A stretch of DNA of 64,000 nt from Oreocharis arfaki (lineage: Eukaryota; Chordata; Aves; Passeriformes; Paramythiidae): NCBI GenBank assembly GCA_013398015.1, contig VZRR01013402.1:677763-741762 (forward strand). The letters run 5' to 3'. The notes beneath the pieces are model-generated. The model made no database searches. It was not told where the DNA came from and worked only from the letters and a program-made list of their open reading frames with translations. The position numbers and the translations under genes were made by a program. Each line of letters opens with the position of its first letter. Within the stretch, counting starts at the first letter, position 1. Positions 13,636 through 25,337 of the stretch are shown here, piece by piece.

Positions 13636-14430
13636 CAGTGTGATAACACAACTCGAATCCCAGCCTAAGATTCTATACAAAGGAAGACAAGCTTGTAGTT
13701 TGGAGGGAAAAATTTTACATACCTGTGATTTTATGACTACAACTATTTCATGTTATAGCATACCACCTTCTCAGCCCACGTTAAGGAGAGGATTAAAACC
13801 CAGTGAATTTGCAGGTGATATAACCCTGTCCATCTCCTGACCTTTCTGCCTGATTGCACAGGCTAACTGGTTTTGAACATGCAGAGAGAATCTTTGCCAT
13901 GTGATTGCTACTCAGACACTGTCTCTGTAATTTAGATTATGAAAGACTTGTGGTGACTTTCAGATTTTGTCATCAATAGCATGTTTTTGGCGTGGGTGGT
14001 GTAGATGTGCCAAGCCCAGTACATCATGATGAGAGTGTGAACTATTTCAGGTACTCTGCCATAGCAACTTTGTCACGCTTAATTAAGCCACAGCTTAATC
14101 CAGAAGGAAGGATAATCTAGAGTGTGTCTGTAATGCAGTGTCCCAAGTCCATCAAAAGTGCTAAGTTGTCAGGTGCAGAAGTTCCCCACATGGAAGCCTG
14201 ACCTTGTGGGGAAAAGAAGGAGGTGAGCTACCCCTGTAACTCCTGCCACAAGAGACACACTCCTCTCAGAGCCTCACCAACGAGTTAGTGCATATAATGC
14301 CCTGCTTGTTCTGGTTGTGTGCTGGCAGGATTTTAGAACATTCCTGAGCCTTTATCTCCAGGAAATGTTCACCCGTGGGCCTAAACAGTGACTGGCATAT
14401 GTCCTCTGCAGACTTAGAAAGGACACCTCT

Positions 14431-14466
14431 CCATCCTACCCTTCATCCTACCCATCCTACCCTGTC
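14431..14466. repeat. Short tandem repeat of catcctaccc-type units
   Basis: Three imperfect units (ccatcctacc, ttcatcctac, ccatcctacc) lie head to tail. Simple slippage structure with no other feature attached. Confidence 0.65.
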
Positions 14467-17400
14467 ATCACCCTGCCTCTACTAGTCTGTCCGGGCTGTT
14501 CCACATGGTGGTCTTTGGGAGTTTGGATGAGAGTGCTGAGAGGGTCTTGCTTTGCATACATCACTGAAGTCTTGGATGGCTTTCCTACTCTCTTATCCTC
14601 TTCCCCTAATTTCCAGTGCTTACTGAAATTGATAGTGACAGAAGGTGTTTTAATGGTCGGCCAGTGAGGACCAGTCAGATCAGATGGGAGAACTGTACAT
14701 CATTAATTAAAGTAGATGATAGAAATTCAATGCCGTAATAAACCTGAGCTTGAAAATCACCTTGTTTCCTCTGGAGATGTAATATATCACGGGACAGAAC
14801 TGCAAAGCCCTGCTTCTGTCTTTGAATGTCCATCAGCTGTCAACTGTTGTGTATCAAAGAGTATATGACTCAGTTTCCCGCAAGTACAAACTTAATGATG
14901 GTACACAGTGCAGCCCATAGAAATGGGAGGTGGTGAAATGCTCCACGCTTGACCCTAATGGGCAGTGTTCAGGATGTTGGTCAATGCTCTTCAAACAAAA
15001 ACAAGCTCCAGTTTGTTCTATAAAATGAGGAATGCAGCACAGAAAACTGGGTCTGTGCCACAGAAAGTCCAGTGATAGCGGTGACTAAGAATTTTATACT
15101 ATGTTGAGTAATCGCTCTGCAAGGCGATGCAGGAGAAGGAACAATTTAGCACAGTGTATACTCAGATTTATAGAAAAGCAGCTTCATGGAAACTGCCACC
15201 AGAGTGGTACTGACGGCTTTGCATTGTGTGAGCACTGAAGAAAAGCAAAACAATGCTGGGAAACAGATTGGTTTTGTTCTCAGCTACTCTGCATAGATGA
15301 AACTTTTATTAAGACATGTTGTCTTGCTCTGGCAGCAGCTTGAATATTACCTCCTAAAATTCTGATGACCTAGGACTGGTTCCTTTTCCCATTGCAAGTG
15401 TTTTTGAAGTCAGCATACAGTTAACTGGTACAGCAAAGCTTTTGGGTCTTAGAAGGTTCAGGAACAGACTGCCCACATGCAAACTGAAGACAGAGTTGTT
15501 ATGCTCTTTCTTTCCAGTGCAGCTGCATGCAAGGAGTGGGGAAATGTGTAATCACTACCAGTTTCTTGGCAGTTACTCTTGTAAGTTAAAAAGATAATTG
15601 CTGTGTTGGGCCATGCGTTCCTTGTAGCTCGTGTATACAGCTCTCATCAAATGGGTGTAGATTTGCCTGGAAGAAGTGAGGGCAGTGCAGGATCACCCTT
15701 GCACTTTCTCAGAAGCAGAGAAGGGAGATGAAATAAATGTTTTTACCTTTGCAAACTGAAATCTCCCTTCTTCCCCAGCTGACAGCTGTGCTGTGTTTCC
15801 AGGTGCAGCTGTGCTAGAAGCTTGGGTTTATACCTATGGGCTTTTTCTGAAAAGCAGAGGACTGGTGGGCGATCAGTTCTGCAAAAGTTCACTTAACAAG
15901 ACATTACATACCAAGATCACATAGACTCGAAAGAGGGTTTGGGGGTTTTTTGGCCATTCTGGCCATTTCAATAATGGAACCTGCTTTTAGAAATAAAGTG
16001 GGTAATATCTTCTGTTACACAAACTGGGGAAAACCAGACAAGCTTCAAGCCAGACCAGTTCTTCCTTAGATACAAACAAGCACATTCATAAAATCTGGTT
16101 TATCATATGGCTGGCTGCATTTAGGTCTCCTTTGTTTCATTTTTTCCACTAGCACTTTCTGTGCATCTGAATGCCTGCCAATTTTATGATCTTTTTACAC
16201 ACATGAACTAACACATTCTCAATTCTACATTTTAAAGGAAATTACTTCAGAACTCACCTCAGAAAAATAAAATTGCAGGGCAGAAAAATAAGTATGAATT
16301 TCTAGTTCATCCATTAAGAAAAAAAGGAGCACGGTGTTGCAGACGTTGTCCTTTTACACATGGACATGTGTACTTACAATACACACTGTGGCTTCTAAGT
16401 TATTTGCAAAATCTACTGCAAAGTAACATCTTTAAAATTCAGAAACACAGTATGTTTGGAAAATATTTCCAGATAACTTACATATATTTTGTAAAATATT
16501 TAAATACGATATATGTTCAAGCCTGAAAGTATGTATTACAGGAAAACACTGATTCTCCCTACGTTGTCATAAAATTGATTACAGCTCAGTATTTTCAGAT
16601 GGTGGCATACAGTCTTACAGATTTCCAACAGCACTGTTGTTATTCACTTCAACCATGATAATATCATGTGGCTCCAGTTAATATGAGAGCCTGTAATTAA
16701 AAATTACAATGGTAAATGGTATAACTACACAGTAAGAGACTTGTCTTGAAAATCCTAAACAGCTGGCGGGAGTGGATTTAATACAATTTACGCTAATAAT
16801 TGTTGAAGAGCTTGCATGCATAGGCTGGAGCTGTGGTCAAACCCCACTTTCAGGTCTGGAGCTTAACCGTCTGTATCTGCTGCGTGACAGCAAACAATCT
16901 GTATTTCTTTCTGCACTTTACATCTTATCACACTCCAGGACCATGCATGTAGCAGATGTTATTTCCAGTGCTTAAACCCATTTTTGGACCTACATGGCAT
17001 GCAGACTGAAAATGCCCACGGTTGCATTTTGTTGTGCCATTTTGACAGACAACATAAGGTTTATTTTAAGTTCTGTCAGTGCAATCTGGCAGAAGGGTCC
17101 TAATGAATTTTTGTGTGAATCTGTGACTGAAAAATTGCCATCTGACAGCTAAATTTTTTACTGACCTCTGGCTCATATCAATTTCAAATGCACACTTGCA
17201 GAAACATGTCCTCAACATACTTTTGAAAATGTGTGAAAATAATTGATGAAATACTATTTTCTTTTCACTTTGGCTGCTATTCACAGCAGTCTGCGGGATC
17301 TTAAATTGTAAATGTGTGGAAAAACAGAAGGCTTTTAAATTGAGAAAAAACTTCTTCTTTGCACTGGCTGAGTACAGCAAACAGTCTTATTTAGTTTACT

Positions 17401-19109
17401 TTAACATACTTATTTTTGCTGGTTCATTTTCTGTAAGCCATAGATCTCCCTGGTCTGATACCTCATATATTCACATGACTACCGTTGCCAGTAAAACTGA
17501 GAGACCAGAAATGAGCAGTAGGGTGAAGGGAAAGATGGGAGGGCTGACAGATATTATTTATGTGAATTAAACTGTTTGTGCACTGTATCTACATCCAGAT
17601 ACACACCATTAACTATGCTAGTCAGACTATGTCCTGACATGGGTTAACCCTTTATCATCTGAAGTTTCTGGAGACACCTTGGCTTTTGGCATGCTAAAGG
17701 GCCTTGAATCAAAGTAATTTTTCAGAGTTAGCATCTTGCAATTTATGGTCTCAAAAGGAAGCAGATTAGCAAGAAAGCAGACCTTGGCCCAGTGCAAATT
17801 GCACTGCTGCTTCAGTTCGCATGTCTAGAAGAGACCAGCTCTCAGCATGAAAGAATAGCTCAGTCCCGGTTCCCATCAAACCCTTGACCTCTCTGTGAGA
17901 CTGCCAACATGGATACCAGTTATGGAAGTAATTTAGTGCGCAAACAAGTATTTACCAGGAATTAAACTGAGACCACCAAACACATTTCACAGTGGAGACC
18001 AAACAGTCATTAGGCTGAGGCAATTTTAGGTCACTACCAGCTTGGGCCTGATTCAAGAAAGCAACCTCAGATAAAAGTCTCTACATCCCATCATCCAAGC
18101 CCCTGAGGCATTCAGTCCCTAAGTTCCTTTTCTGCTATAAACATAATTCCTGCATGAGATAAGAAGTTTCACTGTACATTCAGTAATCCAGGAAAAGATT
18201 AGAAACAGAAAGGAAAAAAAAATAAAAGGCATTTGAAACATTTTGCAGAGACAGAGAAAGTGCCGTGTTCGTGTGAAGAAGTGGGAAGAAGCTCCAGCGC
18301 CCCTCTCTAATGCAAGAGTAGTTAATTGTTCCATGGGGGGAGCAGGGATCTTTCCTCCAAGAGCTCGTTGCTGACATAAGGCACTGTGTTACTCCACTGT
18401 GCTCCCTTAATAACATTCCAACATTAACTTAATATTGATCTTTATGTATTTGTTCATCTTTAAATAATTCACTTCTGCTTTGCTTCTGTCTTCATTTTCT
18501 TTTGTTCCTTCTGTTAATCCAAAGAAGTGGGTGGATGAATTGCCTCCTCACAGACAGTTGAACCTCCATGATAATGAGCAAGCACTTCTAGGAGAACACT
18601 TTGTGTCACGTACATGCAGCTGTTAGGAGGAGCACAGCAACGAAGAATACAAGCTTGTCTGTAAGCAACACACACTATACTGCTAGTGGAAAAGTAATGA
18701 GTATATTTGCTATGTATTTGCATAGCATGTTTCAGCTTTCACAGGAAGCTGGTTTATTTTCCTCACGTTTTTGCACTCACAAATGAAAAGTCTTCTTCCC
18801 CTCCCCACCCTGAGCATTTGCTTTGTAGACAAGGAGACAATGACCAGGCAACATCACAAAACTCCCTGCAAGAATGGGACACAGAGCACAGTGGTGCACT
18901 CCGATACACTGCTCAGTACTAGCGTGTAGCCCATCCTATGGATGTAATCAAACGTGTCAGCAGTCAGATATATTAAAAAGATCACTTACCTGATTTTAAG
19001 CCTGTAGATAGCACATGCCAGCATTTCATTCCAGCTGTCCTCTCTTTGCTGCTGGAGAAAGTAGCTGGTGCTACTGTGCAATTGATAGAAAATCCTCTCT
19101 TAGTCAAAT

Positions 19110-19126
19110 CTACCTACCTACCTACT
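19110..19126. repeat. (CTAC)n microsatellite, about 4 units
   Basis: A tetranucleotide run ctacctacctacctact is visible within otherwise unique sequence. It is short and probably only weakly polymorphic. Confidence 0.75.
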
Positions 19127-20746
19127 TTACCACTGAGGCCTGAATTGCTAGGAACTATCCCCCATGGCATGGCTCATTCCTTTATATACAGTTATTACTG
19201 GTAATAAGCTGGTTCATTTCTAGACGAGAATTTAAAACAAGAGAAGTTTCCTAGCTGGTTTGACCCAAGTCTAAAGCAGTAAGTACAATAAAGAGGTTTA
19301 ATTAATATGTGTGATAATAGTCAAATCCAGCTCTCTAGTAGTGGTTTTTCATTCAGTAAAAGTTAATGTTTATAAAGGAAATGTGTACATTACGTGATTC
19401 AGAGAGGTGAGACAGAAGTCTGACCCTGCACCCAAATATGGTCATTATAAAATAGAAAGAACTAAGGCTTTGGATTTTAGTATTCTTTAATGTGAGTTTC
19501 AAAATACAGAGTACATTGAGTTGTGCTCATTATGAGAGATAAGTTGGAAGCCTGATTATTATGTAAATCCAAAACTAGAGTTGGAATCCCAAGTTCAAAT
19601 TCAGGCCCATTTTTGCTGTTGCACTGAGATAATAAGGAGAATTTGATTAGGTCATATTTTGTGTTATTTAATCCAGAAGAAGGTGTTCAGTGACTAATGC
19701 CTGTAAGTGGCTTGCTAGCTCACAGCGAGAGGGTTTTAATCAGCTCCTCCTCTGGCATCAGACATAGTATTTCACCAACCAGAGAAATCTACAGCATGTA
19801 AGACTTACGAGGAAACAAGCCATACATGCAGATGGCTGTTGCCCACAGAAGTGGGGACAAGTAGTTGGCTGTCCCTCAGTAGAATGAGGTCAGACTGGGA
19901 AAAAAAAGGGAAAAAGAGACTAAGTGGACTTACAGACAACAGCAATACAATCTCAGTATTAAATGTTGTGTTGTTGCAACAAAGGATGATCATGGTGATA
20001 TGACATGTTCTTTCTGAAAGAAAGCAAGCCCTGGAGTGCTCGTGTTCTGCCAGAGCTATTCTGTTCACAGTAGTCACCTCTTAACTTTTATTTCAGAATG
20101 AAGTCATAAAATAGACCATCTTGCATAAAACAATTTAGAAATTCTCTTCCTTCCTAGAAAATGCCTCTTGCCATTCTTGTAACTTGAATAAGTCACTGAA
20201 AGCATTTTTTTAAACAGCACTTCCTTCCATTTGCTTGCTCATTTGTGGTTGAAGTATATTTATTCACTTCATAGCTCTCATCCTGCCAAGGAGCAAACAT
20301 GCAAGACAGGCCTCTAAAATAAATGACAGAGCTACAAAAGGCAATTTCTGTTATCCCCCTGTAAATCTGGAGGGAGGCCCAGATCCCCAGGTTTTTTCAT
20401 CTCTAGGCTCCTGCTTTTAGATGACCTCAATTGACAGCAAGGCACCTGCACTGGAGTGAGTCCCCTAAACCTCTTGGGTCTTTCCTCTGCTACTATATAT
20501 GGACTCACACTAAAATAAATAAGAATAGTAAGAAATTAAGAATCTTGATTCAGTGAGTTACAAGATATTTCATTGTTGTCAGTATTTTCAGTGTAGAATA
20601 GAGGGACAAGCAACCAGAAAGACTGAGCATGATCTCCGTGTATAGCCACAAGGCCCGGGGTTTGGATTTTCAGGGACAAGGAATGACTTCTATGGCAACC
20701 AAATATTCTTCACACAAAAGAGCCTGAGACTTCCAGTTGGCAAAAA

Positions 20747-21268
20747 AAAATTAATGGAAAATTTCTCCCTTGCCAGAATTTACCTTTTTTGATGTGGCAT
20801 TGCAGAAGTTACCACAGCTCCATCTTCTGAGATTAGCATCCCAGATTTTGGAGTAGCAAAAGGTTTCACAAGCACCCTAGGGGCATGAACTGCCTGTGGC
20901 AGTGGGAGTATTTTCCATTACTTGCCTTACCTTTCCCTAGGATTTTCAGTGGAAGTGATGAAGGGGATGCATCCAAATGTTTCTCTCCTCCTATGACTAT
21001 CAGATGTGCACTGCAGTGGGTGAAGCTCACTCTACAAAGCTAAGTGAGGGAAGCTAAACCCCACAAACATGCACAACAGGTTCTGCCTCTGGGGAATGGC
21101 CAGTGCCAAGTTATGGCTTGGCCTGAACACACCTGTGGTGCAGAGTTCATCTGGAGGAGTGTTCTGGTGCCCCACACCTCCCTGGATGTAACATCCTCTG
21201 CCCTTTCTATCTGGCGGCATCACTCTCTGACGAACAAAGAGCAGACATACCTCTGTGGCAGGCAGACC
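20747..21268. repeat. Tandem segmental duplication, copy 1
   Basis: This 522-bp segment recurs immediately downstream at 21270-21800. I count seven single-base differences, all transitions, and one 9-bp length difference (copy 2 has extra bases near 21585). Several of the differences are CpG to TpG or CpA changes, with copy 2 keeping the CpG state. The unit contains open frames on both strands (for example 21032-21223 on -), but neither translation resembles a known protein and I do not call a gene. Confidence 0.92.
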
Positions 21269-21269
21269 N
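21269..21269. other. Ambiguous base (N) exactly at the duplication joint
   Basis: The only N noticed in the window lies between the two copies. Because copy 2 ends in gaccc followed by aaaatta, while copy 1 begins with aaaattaatgg, the N probably stands for c. It may mark a gap closed by overlap or a low-quality base at the joint. Confidence 0.95.
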
Positions 21270-21800
21270 AAAATTAATGGAAAATTTCTCCCTTGCCAGA
21301 ATTTACCTTTTTTGATGTGGCATTGCAGAAGTTACCACAGCTCCATCTTCTGAGATTAGCATCCCAGATTTTGGAGTAGCAAAAGGTTTCACAAGCACCC
21401 TAGGGGCATGAACTGCCTGTGGCAGTGGGAGTATTTTCCATTACTTGCCTTACCTTTCCCTAGGATTTTCAGTGGAAGTGATGAAGGGGATGCATCCAAA
21501 TGTTTCTCTCCTCCTACGACTGTCAGATGTACGCTGCAGTGAGTGAAGCTCACTCTACAAAGCTAAGTGAGGGAAGCTAAACCCCATGCACAACATAAAC
21601 ATGCACAACAGGTTCCACCTCTGGGGAATGGCCAGTGCCAAGTTATGGCTTGGCCTGAACACACCTGTGGTGCAGAGTTCATCTGGAGGAGTGTTCTGGT
21701 GCCCCACACCTCCCTGGATGTAACATCCTCTGCCCTTTCTATCTGGCGGCATCACTCTCTGACGAACAAAGAGCAGACATACCTCTGTGGCAGGCAGACC
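21270..21800. repeat. Tandem segmental duplication, copy 2
   Basis: Second copy of the 20747-21268 unit, in the same orientation and 531 bp long. Its right flank continues as caaaattacacagg, sharing about seven bases (aaaatta) with the left edge of the unit. The joint therefore shows microhomology. Either a real recent tandem duplication or a false duplication made by joining two haplotypes during assembly fits these facts. Confidence 0.92.
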
Positions 21801-24068
21801 CAAAATTACACAGGAAAGACCATGACAAGTCATTTCCACCTCGCGCTTCTGAGGAAATCTGGTTTGCAATGGTCAGTTTTGCTGTGTACACAACACTCAT
21901 CCTTCATGGGGTGATGAAGTGCAAGACCCAGCATCTGGTCAGAGGCCATCATTGAAAGACCACTGCAAGATGATCAAAAAACACCAGTTAAAAATTACAA
22001 GGCCTTCTCTTCAGCAATGCAGGCAGCAATCTGTTTGGTTTAGGTTGTGTTTCACTGCTTTTCCCATTGTCAGGTTCTCTTGTCTTTCCAACACCGCCTG
22101 CCACACCAACAGGCAGAGTCGCCTTGGGCTTGGAAGAGGTGGTTAGCATGGGAGGAACACTGGCCTGAGGAGAGACAAGAACAGCATCTGTGTCCTTTGA
22201 TAAACACCCAGGATGAAAAGGGAATGCTGTGCTTTGTGTGCTTGCCCAGGCACTGTGCCAAGGGCATGCAGGTCAGCTCTGATTAAGAGAAAGTTAAATG
22301 GATCAGTAGGCCTGGTCCCGGAAGTGTGGCCCTGCCAGAGCCACTTTCGCAAGAATGAGAAAACATATGGAAATGTGGGTAGGAATTTGTTGTTGAGGTG
22401 TGGTAATAGTGCCACATTGATGAGGAGCCCATGTGGAATGCTGTCCTTGCTCAGGAAGGAACAGTCTGTACTCTGATTACAACAATAATAGAAAGACCAG
22501 CGTTCAGCATATAGCTGAGGTTTCAGAAGTTGCAACCCCATCACATGTACCCAAACAGATCCAAATCTTAAAACCCAGCCCCTTCCACAACACAGAACTT
22601 GGCATAGAGTGACAGGAATGCCCATACCAGTTAGAATGGTAAAAGAGCCATATCTGGTTTTGCCTTTCATCTTTTTCTCCTTTTCTAACTACTCCTTCCA
22701 GCATGGGTACTGCCAGTTCTTTGCATACTCCACATCTCTTTCCCTCTCAAGATCATTACAGTTTTTGCTCCTTTTATGAGCTTCTCACCAACCTGACCTA
22801 TTTTAATGAACCAGAACAGGTTCAGTCCCTCATAATTACACACCACTTCCCCCCACTCTGAGTGGTAGCCAAGCCTCTGCGCTGTGTGGCTCCTTATCAC
22901 AGCGAGATTAAAAATAGTTTTATAACAATATGTGAAGTGTTGCTTAATCCTGTTCTTCCCACATTAAAAGCAGATGTTCAGACAGACTGAATCAGATTGA
23001 GCAAATTTGTGAATTTAAATGTACAAAAGCTTTACAAGTTCTGAATTAAGTCTGGGTTTAAGTAGGACAGGCAGTAATTTCAGACTTAAGAATGAACCTT
23101 CTTTTTTTGGTTTAGAGTGGCCTTGATGTTCAGCCCTGATACCAGTGAAATCAGTGGAATATTGGATGGATAAAGAGTTCAGACCCATTTTAGGGCATCT
23201 CTTCTAATCTGAAGAGTATGCATGTAAAGAAGCACAATTCGTTTATAGTAACAGGAGTTACTATAAATATCTCTTAAAAAATTAATAAATTAGGGCTTTA
23301 AAAGTGTTAAAAGTCAGAGGAGGAAAAAAAAGTTCCAACCAATCACGAGGTTTTTAGATAACCTTTGTTTCCCCCCCTTTCACTGCTGGTCCCTGAACTC
23401 TAAATCAAGAGACTCTTAAAGTCAGGAAGCCAGACAGACTTCCAAAATATGTGGTGACGCTCAGGGGCCTGTGAACCGGAAACAGACATTTACTGTCTTC
23501 TTTCCCAACCCAATTGGCTCCAAATATCTGTAGCTGATGTTCTGGGATTTTGGGTTGCAGCCAGAAGACCTAACCTGAGAGACTGGGAGCTCACGAATCA
23601 TGGAGGTCATGAATCGTTTCATGTCCACCCACTTCTCTTGCAGGGAGCTTTTACAACACTGGCACTTTCACAACAGGAGAGAGAGGAAAAAAAAAAGAGG
23701 ATGTTTTTAATCCATTAGATTGCTGCTGATTCAGTAGTAATAAACATGAGTCTGTTTCCTTGGTTCTGTTCTCAGCAAACATTTGTGTAATGTGTCAGTT
23801 AAGTTTGTGCATTGTAAGGATCTCTCATTGAAGGGTGTCTGCATCCATAACCAATACATGAAAATGTGCCTTTGTGTGCATTTTGTGCGCCTGCATGAGC
23901 GAGAAAGAAAGCAAGAGCTTAATTCCTGAGACCCTTAGTCATCCTCTGATCTTTACTTCTGAGGGCGATCAAAGTACCAGCTTTTAAAAAGATGATTTCT
24001 CTCTGCTAGGCTAAGATATTAAGGTCGGAAGATAGTGTGCTTCCCAATAGCCTGCTAGGAATGAGCAC

Positions 24069-24076
24069 TATAAAAG
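24069..24076 (+). promoter_or_regulatory. TATA-box-like motif
   Basis: A perfect TATAAAAG octamer is preceded by a CCAAT pentamer at 24043-24047, about 25 bp upstream, and followed by a purine-rich stretch. No transcript or open frame of note starts downstream, and the CCAAT spacing is shorter than usual. I list it only as a candidate; chance occurrence is quite possible. Confidence 0.15.
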
Positions 24077-24110
24077 TTTGGGATGTTTGCAGACAGTGAG
24101 AAGGGAGTCA

Positions 24111-24149
24111 GTTGCTGCTGTTGCTGCTGTTGCTGCTGCTTTTGCTGTG
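24111..24149. repeat. CTG/TTGCTGCTG short tandem repeat
   Basis: Alternating ttgctgctg units repeat about three times and then decay into ttttgctgtgcc. It is a trinucleotide-type microsatellite about 40 bp long. On the + strand it would read Leu/Cys/Ala repeats, but no surrounding open frame is credible. Confidence 0.8.
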
Positions 24150-25291
24150 CCTCTTGCTGTGTTACAGACATCTTGACTGGCCTCACTGATTTAATGATGA
24201 GTGTTTGTTGGCCTGCAAAACGCAAACACATTGTAAGACTGTTTGTACACTAGCTAAACTTTTGCAGATAGTTTACATGCTAGAATGAATTCTTTGCACA
24301 CATTGATTTGTATTCACAATGTGTATCTTCCTCTCTCAATGCAGACTTTCTCTTGCTTTTCTTTCACCTTTATGTTGCGAAACACATCAGTGTTGCCTAA
24401 CTTTTGATCATATGAGTAGCATAAGGTCATTTACACGACAGCTAGGCTACTTTACAGTTTGTTGTAAAGCTGCAACGGTGTTCAGAACCAAAACAGAGAG
24501 GACAATTGTACAGAAAGGTCAGCATTTCATTCTTAGGAGCTCTTATGTTTTAGTATTATCCTATTGTTTTGGGAAGAACTAAATAAGACCAACACTAAAT
24601 TCTTTATTCCAAATAAGACATTTCAGATCAAAGATAAATTAAATACTCTATGTTTTCCATTTTTCTTGCACTCTCCCAAAAATCCCATCACTCATTTTTT
24701 TGCAGCTCAGTCATAGCCTGAAACATTTATCATTTACACAACAGTATCTTGTAGACTCACAGGAGAGGAGACACTTAGGGATTTGGCTGAATTTTGAAGT
24801 AAAGTTGTCAATTTTATTTTTCTATGTATATATCCAGACATTACAGAAGAGAAGCAATACTTGAAAGTTCAAACTGAGATACATGGGATAGCCAATATTG
24901 TGTCATTGCAGTGTATCAATATGAAATTAGGAGTGACCAGTTACAAAAAGAAAGACAAGGGAAAAACAGCTGCTAATTTTTCTTGCTGCTTTGGTAGAGA
25001 AGTTTCTTTTTTACCTCTTCTATTATTTAATAAAACCTGATCCACACTGAGAGTGATGATCTGTTTCAGTTTCAGGCAAGACCACGGCTCCAGAACTAAG
25101 GAGTTAGATTACTTCTAACTGAAGGCTTTTTATGTTAGATCTGACTGTGTCTTTTTTCAATCCATTGCTACTCTGTTTTGCTTCAGTAATTTGAGGCAGG
25201 TGAAGTAGGAATGTAGCTCTGAATCCAGATTCACAGATTGAATACCAGCCTACCTGTATCTTGACATTTTTTGAAGTTACCACAGCCACTT

Positions 25292-25337
25292 TAAAAAAAC
25301 CCCACAAAAACACAAAAACCAACAAAAACACAAAGAG
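25292..25337. repeat. A/C-rich low-complexity tract
   Basis: Runs of aaaaac, ccacaaaaac and aacaaaaac units make a 45-bp low-complexity patch similar in composition to 8909-8967. No retroelement body adjoins it. Confidence 0.65.

Larger units (their letters stand above)
13636..20746. other. Unassigned unique non-coding DNA
   Basis: No gene or interspersed repeat recognised. Small structures are a catcctaccc-type tandem at 14431-14466, a 12-bp palindrome gcttaattaagc at 14077-14088, and a (CTAC)4 run at 19110-19126. Open frames up to 104 codons (17066-17380, minus) have no recognisable family features. Confidence 0.55.

Noticed and set aside
19540..19640. Possible forward MIR-like fossil
   Set aside because: A single phrase near 19580-19610 (ggaatcccaagttcaaattc) resembles the MIR head, but the following tgtgtgacctt and gtaaaatggg blocks are not present.
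21032..21869. Two near-identical minus-strand frames that might be a duplicated gene
   Set aside because: Both arise from the same tandem duplication, and the translations have no recognisable features. Their similarity reflects recent DNA duplication, not shown protein constraint.
22143..22670. Longest open frame in the window (175 codons, minus strand)
   Set aside because: It overlaps an open frame on the opposite strand, shows no domain, repeat or signal pattern I recognise, and has no supporting splice sites or promoter. Length alone is not convincing in a 64-kb six-frame scan.
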